Assembly: GCA_947174035.1 (NCBI GenBank)
Contig: CAMWHH010000009.1
Location: 1-11,612 of the forward strand
From: an uncultured Mycoplasma sp.
GTDB taxonomy: Bacteria; Bacillota_I; Bacilli_A; Mycoplasmatales; Mycoplasmoidaceae
DNA: 11,612 bases
Direction: 5' to 3'
Below, piece after piece: positions 7,113 to 11,612 of the stretch. Within the stretch, counting starts at the first letter, position 1. Each line of letters starts with the position of its first letter. The notes under the pieces are model-generated. The model was given only the letters and a program-made list of their open reading frames with translations. It made no database searches and was not told where the DNA came from. The position numbers and the translations under genes were made by a program.

Positions 7113-8450
7113 TTATTTCATTCATTGTGTAAAAGGATTTTGGCCTTTTTTAATTTGTTTTCCAATTGATTCCATTCTTTCTTTTGCTTTTTCTCATTCA
7201 CTTAGCATTTTATTTAATTCATCTGCTTTTCTTCCAGAACCCTTTATAATTCTTATTCTTCGGTTAGGATTCTTTTTTAAAAGTGCTGGATTTCTTCTTT
7301 CTTTAACTGTCATTGAAGATAATAGTACTTTTCAAACTTTCATTTTTTGTTCAACATCATTAATTTTATCTTCTGTAATTTGAGGAGAATTTGGAAGCAT
7401 ATTCATAATAGAACCTAATGAACCCATTTTTGAAATTTGTTCCATTTGGTTCATTAAATCTTCTAAATCCATTTTTCCAGATAGCATTTTTTGAAATGAT
7501 CGTTTAACAACCTTTTCATCTAAATTTTCAGCTGCTTGCTCAGCCAAAGAAATCATGTCACCAAAACCTAAAATTTTGTCAGCAATTCTATCAGGATGGA
7601 AAACATCTAAAGAACCAACTTTTTCACCTACCCCAGTTAATTTAATGGGAACATTTAAAATTGAACACAATGACAAAGCAGCACCTGCTCTTGCATCTGA
7701 ATCAAGTTTGGTAATAATAATTCCTGTTAAATCTAAATTATTATGAAATTCTTGAGCTACATTTGTAATATCTTGTCCAGCCATAGCATCAACAACTAAT
7801 AATATTTCATCAGGATTAACTGCTTTTTTAATTTGTTTTAACTCATCCATTAATTCTTTATTTGTGTGTAATCTACCAGCAGTATCAATAATAACTAGGT
7901 CATTTTTATTTTTGTTAGCTAATTCAATTGCTTGTTTTGAAGTGGTTGCAGGATTTTGTTGTTTCTTTTCATAAAAGTCCACTTTTATTTCTTTTGCTAG
8001 TGTTTCTAATTGATCAATTGCTGCAGGACGGTAAATATCACAAGCTACTAGAAGAGGTTTTTTATTAAATTTGTTTTTTGCAAAATTAGCAACTTTAGCA
8101 ACAGTAGTAGTTTTCCCAGAACCTTGTAATCCAACCATTAAAATTTTTAAATTCTTTTTATTAAAATCGATTGTTTTTGTTTCATTTCCTAAAACTTTTT
8201 TCAACTCTTCTTTAATAATAAGCAGTAAAGCATCTTCAGGTTTTTGTCCAGGATCCACCATTGTTCCAACAGCAGCTTCTCTAATGTTTTTGATTAGATT
8301 TTTGGTCACACCCAAATTAACGTCAGCGTCTAATAAAGAAATTCGAATTTGTTTCAATACATCTACTAAGTCTTCTTCTTTAATTGTTGAATTTTCAAGT
8401 TTTTTCTTCATTGATTTAGAAACAATTGAAGCAATCATTGACTTAAACAT
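7113..8450 (-). CDS. ffh: Signal recognition particle protein Ffh
   Basis: GTPase subunit of the signal recognition particle; binds 4.5S/scRNA and delivers signal-peptide-bearing ribosomes to FtsY at the membrane. 445 residues, normal length. Order: N domain (1-95), GTPase domain with P-loop GLQGSGKT at 107-114, DIYRPAA at 138-144, DTAGR at 189-193, TKLD at 247-250 and GVGEK at 273-277, then the methionine-rich M domain (about 300-445) with ERRNPALL and RIRIIKGSGRKADELN, the RNA-binding helices. Three TGA codons are Trp (373, in SEWEK, and in TQWMK); read with the standard code the protein would stop at 372 and lose the RNA-binding part. Ribosome binding site AGGAGAAAG. It follows the tandem membrane-protein genes after 57 nt with no strong terminator, so it may be co-transcribed. 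Confidence 0.97.
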
Positions 8451-8507
8451 AACTTTCTCCTAAAAATAACTTTGTTATTAATTCATAAAAATTGTAAAAC
8501 TAAAAAA

Positions 8508-10562
8508 TTAATTCTTTTTATTTTTGCGAATTGGTTTAATAATTTTAATACCAAAATAAAAAAGAATGAAAAAAAGTCAAAAAGCAAACACACAACCAAT
8601 TGCAATAAAAACAATATTAATTGTTCCCAATCCGTCTTCAGGTTTGTCAACTGTTAAAATTGTAAAAATCATTCCAAAAAAATTAATAAACCCAATTAAA
8701 GTAGCAACAATGTAGGCAAATAAAACTGTTCCTCTTTCTTTGTCTTTTTTTGATAATTCATCTGTTTGAATGATTTTCATTCTTAGTGATTCAATAGATT
8801 TTCTTAGATTAATTTGTTCATCAATCTTTGAAACAATTGGTTTAATTTGACTCATTCCATAGTAGTCATCATACCAACTGAAAGACAAGTCTTCTAGTTT
8901 TTTAATTTTGTTTTTATGGTAAGTGTTTTCATTATTTAACTGATCATAAGTGAAATCTTTTTCAACACTAACACTTTTTCATAATCTTGATTGAATAAAA
9001 ATCTGTGCCCATAAATAGTTTTCATACAAACCAGTTGGAACATAATCATCATTTGTATATAATTTATCATTTTTAACTTTAGTGTTATTTTTAACTATAA
9101 ACATTGAGGGTTCATCACCTACAAAAGACATATAGTCAAAGTTAAATTCACACTTTGTTTTAATAATCATATCAATAAAAGATAGTGTTAATTTTCTATT
9201 GTTAATATTGGTTTGTTTAATTGTTTCTAATAATTGAGAATATTCAATAAAATTACCTGTAGCTAAATCCATTCCAAATAATTCTGGAAAAATTACCATT
9301 AAATATAGTATTTTTAATTGGAAATCATCATTAAAAACATCTTCTGCATTTGCATATTTTAATTTATTTTCTTTACAGTAAACTTCAACAGAAAAAATTG
9401 GCATACCAAAAGAAAATTCATATTGATTTTTTTGTAAATTTAATGTTTCAATTAATTCTTCAGCAGTTTTTATTTCTTTATATTTTTTATTTTTCTTACT
9501 TGCAAAATAAGTGTTGTTTAAAAACTTTGCTAATTCATAAAAATCAGTTTCAACATTTTGATTGGGATCTTCTTTAATGATTGATGGCTTATCCAATAAT
9601 CTTAAAATAATTTCTGGATTCTCATTAGTGAAATAAATTTTTAATTCTTCATACAAAGATAAAGTTATTAGATTAATAATTAAAATTGAAAAGAATAATT
9701 CATTTTCAAAAAATTCTTTTTCTTTTTCGCTTATTTTACGATTAGAAAAATATTTTCTATTAATGAAATAAATTCAATTTTCTCTTAAATCATTAATTGT
9801 AATTTCTTCATAATTTAATTTCTTTTTTTGTTTAATCTTTCCTTTTTGGTTTTGTTTTAAATTAGGTTTAGGTTTTTTAGAAATAATTTTGAACTCTTCA
9901 TTTCCATTACTAATTACAGTTAACAAATTTTCTAATGACAATGGATATAGTTGTTTAGACATAAAGTGTTTAATTAATGAATGCAAGTAAACTGAATTCA
10001 TCATTTGTTCAAACTCGTTTGTTTTGTTTTCAGTAATTTGGTTAAAATTGATTGAAAAACCACCTGACAACATTTTTGCTTCTTCTTCTAAAAAGAAAGA
10101 TAGCTGAATATTTGAAAAGTATTTTTTTAAATATGAATCATTATTAATTTCGATTAAAAAATCATATTTTCTTTCATTGTCAAATTTTGATTTATTAGCA
10201 TGAGCATAAAAGTTATTTTCAAAAGCTAAAGATTTTATAAAAACGGGTTCATTGAATTTATTTTTTTCAAAGCAATAAAGTAAATCATTGTTTTTAGATC
10301 CTGTTTTTGAAACAATTTTTCTTAATAAAGAATTTAACATTAATAAAATTTTTGAATTTTTTGTTAAACTATCTAATTCATTGAATTTTTCCATTTCATC
10401 TTCATCAAAGTTTTTTTGAATTTTGGGAAGAATTTTATTAGCAAAAGCTTTGTTTGAATAATTAGATAAACTTTCAAAAAACTTCTCATTAATATTTTCA
10501 ATGTAAAAAGGTCAGATATTTTTAACTTTTATACCATTGTATTTTGATTTATTTTTATTCAT
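8508..10562 (-). CDS. Large protein with C-terminal double membrane segment, unknown family
   Basis: 684 residues in one frame once four TGA codons (Trp17, 263, 528, 662 region) are read through; two other Trp (518 in NYLWAQ, 563 in SWYDDYYG) are TGG, the only TGG in the window. No signal peptide. The first 660 nt encode a mixed, Lys/Asn/Phe-rich region, followed by a basic linker at 229-248 (KKPKPNLKQNQKGKIKQKKK). A hydrophobic patch at 288-303 (LFFSILIINLITLSL) is short for a membrane span. Residues 330-560 match the upstream gene product. WYDDYYG at 563-569 precedes a charged helix and two membrane helices at about 612-638 and 648-672, and a basic tail. I do not recognise the family. Start is set by a perfect AAAGGAGGT 6 nt upstream, overlapping the stop of the paralogue 13 nt before. 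Probably cytoplasmic with a C-terminal membrane anchor. Confidence 0.88.
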
Positions 10563-10568
10563 AATCTA

Positions 10569-10577
10569 ACCTCCTTT
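10569..10577 (-). promoter_or_regulatory. Full-consensus ribosome binding site between the two paralogues
   Basis: AAAGGAGGT on the minus strand, 6 nt before the ATG at 10562; its first As belong to the TAA stop (10578-10576) of the upstream paralogue. It is the best Shine-Dalgarno in the window, fixes the start of the 684-residue protein and implies coupled, efficient translation of the pair. Confidence 0.85.
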
Positions 10578-11612
10578 AGTAATATTGATTTTTCTTTTTC
10601 TTTCCAAAAAACAGAGGAACAAAAACGATGTATAGTAAGATTAAAAAAAGTAATAATGCAAAAAAACTTCCAATCCCAATTACAACTAGATTAACTACAG
10701 GAACATTATCAGGTTGTGAAGATTTAACTGTTAAAATTGAAAAAATCATTGTGAAGAAATCTAAAATTCCAAAAGTTGTTGCTGAAACAAAAGTTGCAGC
10801 CAAATTTTTTCTTTCTTTTCCCTTCCCATACAGTTTATCCTCTTTAGTAATTTTTTCTTTTAGAAACTTATTTAAACTGTTAAAGTCATAAAAAGAATCT
10901 ATTTTTTTAATAATGTTTTTAACTTGCATAATTCCATAATAATCGTCCAAATTAGTAAGTCTTAATGTTTCAAGTTCTGATAAATAATTTCTAAGTTTTC
11001 AAGGTTCTTTAGATTTAGTTTCTTGCAAAACATCTTCTATATTTTGTAATCTTCAAATCAAAGTTTTTCCATATATAAAAGATCATAAATAATTGTTAAA
11101 AATTGAATCTTCTTCATATAAATAAAACTGTTCATCTAAAATAGCATTTTTAACCTTACTAGTTATTAAATCAGGTTGGTTTTTAATAATAAATGCACTA
11201 AAAGATGCATCAATAAAAGTTACATAATTGTAGTTTCACTCACAAATATTTTTGTAAACTAAATCTTTTACTAACTTATTTCATGAATCATCAAAATTAA
11301 CAGATGAAATATTTTTTAAAAATAAATCATAGTTAGAAAAATCTGCTGTTAATAAATTAATTCCTAAAACATCTGAATCAAAGGCCAATAAAAATAAAGT
11401 TTTTAAATCTTTTGAATTTGCAAAAATATCTTCATAATCATTTAAAAAAGGAGTGTTAATATTACGATTGATTTCATAAATTGTTGAAATTGAACCAAAT
11501 GATTGGTTTTCCAACCGATCATAACTTATCAATATTTTTAAAGCATCTTCAGCACTATCAATATTTTTTATTTTTTCTTTACCAAAATAATAATATCTAG
11601 ATTTTAAAAGAC
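10576..11612 (-). CDS. Paralogue of the downstream 684-residue protein, C-terminal 344 residues
   Basis: The gene enters from the right edge; its start is outside. 344 residues are visible after reading five TGA codons as Trp. It aligns along its whole visible length with the downstream gene: RYYYFGKEKIKNIDSAEDAL against TYFASKKNKKYKEIKTAEEL, LKTLFLLAFDSDVLGINLLT against LKILYLMVIFPELFGMDLAT, NYLW followed by another Trp ten residues on in both, LDDYYGIMQVK against YDDYYGMSQIK, KERKNL against KERGTVL, and FFTMIFSILTV against FFGMIFTILTV. Two membrane helices near the C-terminus (about residues 270-296 and 305-333) end in a basic FGKKKKNQYY tail. It contains the only in-frame CGG arginine codon I found (11515-11517). 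Function unknown; a tandem duplication is evident. Confidence 0.88.

Noticed and set aside
8071..8463. Plus-strand open frame of 130 codons opposite ffh.
   Set aside because: It is antisense to the conserved GTPase domain, has no ribosome binding site or recognisable composition, and disappears as a shadow of the coding strand. The same holds for plus-strand frames at 744-941, 7555-7746, 9350-9577 and 10628-10891.
8462..8479. Hairpin AATAAC/GTTATT between the 684-residue gene and ffh as a terminator.
   Set aside because: Only six pairs, mostly A-T, with a short T tail that runs straight into the ffh ribosome binding site; too weak to call.

Overview
This is an AT-rich stretch of a mollicute chromosome read with genetic code 4. 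In-frame TGA falls inside almost every gene, at places where the family or the local context expects tryptophan (for example in Pgi, Ffh, NAD kinase and the HAD hydrolase). I count 28 Trp codons, 26 TGA and only 2 TGG. Gene content (glucose-6-phosphate isomerase, Spx-like protein, NAD kinase, TrpRS, Cof-type HAD hydrolase, L21-Prp-L27, Ffh) and tight spacing point to the Spiroplasma/Mesoplasma-Entomoplasma/Mycoplasma mycoides side of the Mollicutes. The genus is inference. I see no tRNA, rRNA, insertion sequence, prophage or CRISPR array.

Layout. 1-1738, minus: the start of an ABC-2-like permease, preceded by pgi (read right to left). 1812-3458, minus: a tightly packed spx-like / nadK / membrane-anchored EIIB-like operon with 1-nt overlap and 1-nt spacing, closed by a hairpin terminator. 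3459-3614: AT-rich divergent promoter region. 3615-5503, plus: trpS and a HAD hydrolase, ending in a bidirectional terminator. 5526-6919, minus: rplU, prp, rpmA and a two-helix membrane protein, preceded by a structured L21 leader with a possible pseudoknot. 7113-8450, minus: ffh with its own terminator. 8508-11612, minus: two large tandem paralogous proteins with C-terminal double transmembrane segments; the upstream one runs off the window.

How the genes work together. The rplU-prp-rpmA block is a self-contained maturation unit: L27 carries the N-terminal extension ending LQFF/A that is the known Prp cleavage site, and Prp, with its His and Cys, is encoded next to it. The spx-like/nadK/EIIB-like operon links a thioredoxin-fold redox-type protein, NADP synthesis and a PTS EIIB-fold protein whose phosphorylatable Cys is replaced by Ser, which suggests a regulatory or structural rather than phosphotransfer role. 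The tandem two-TM proteins at the right end are the least explained part of the window: I do not recognise the family. They appear as continuous reading frames only when TGA is read as Trp.
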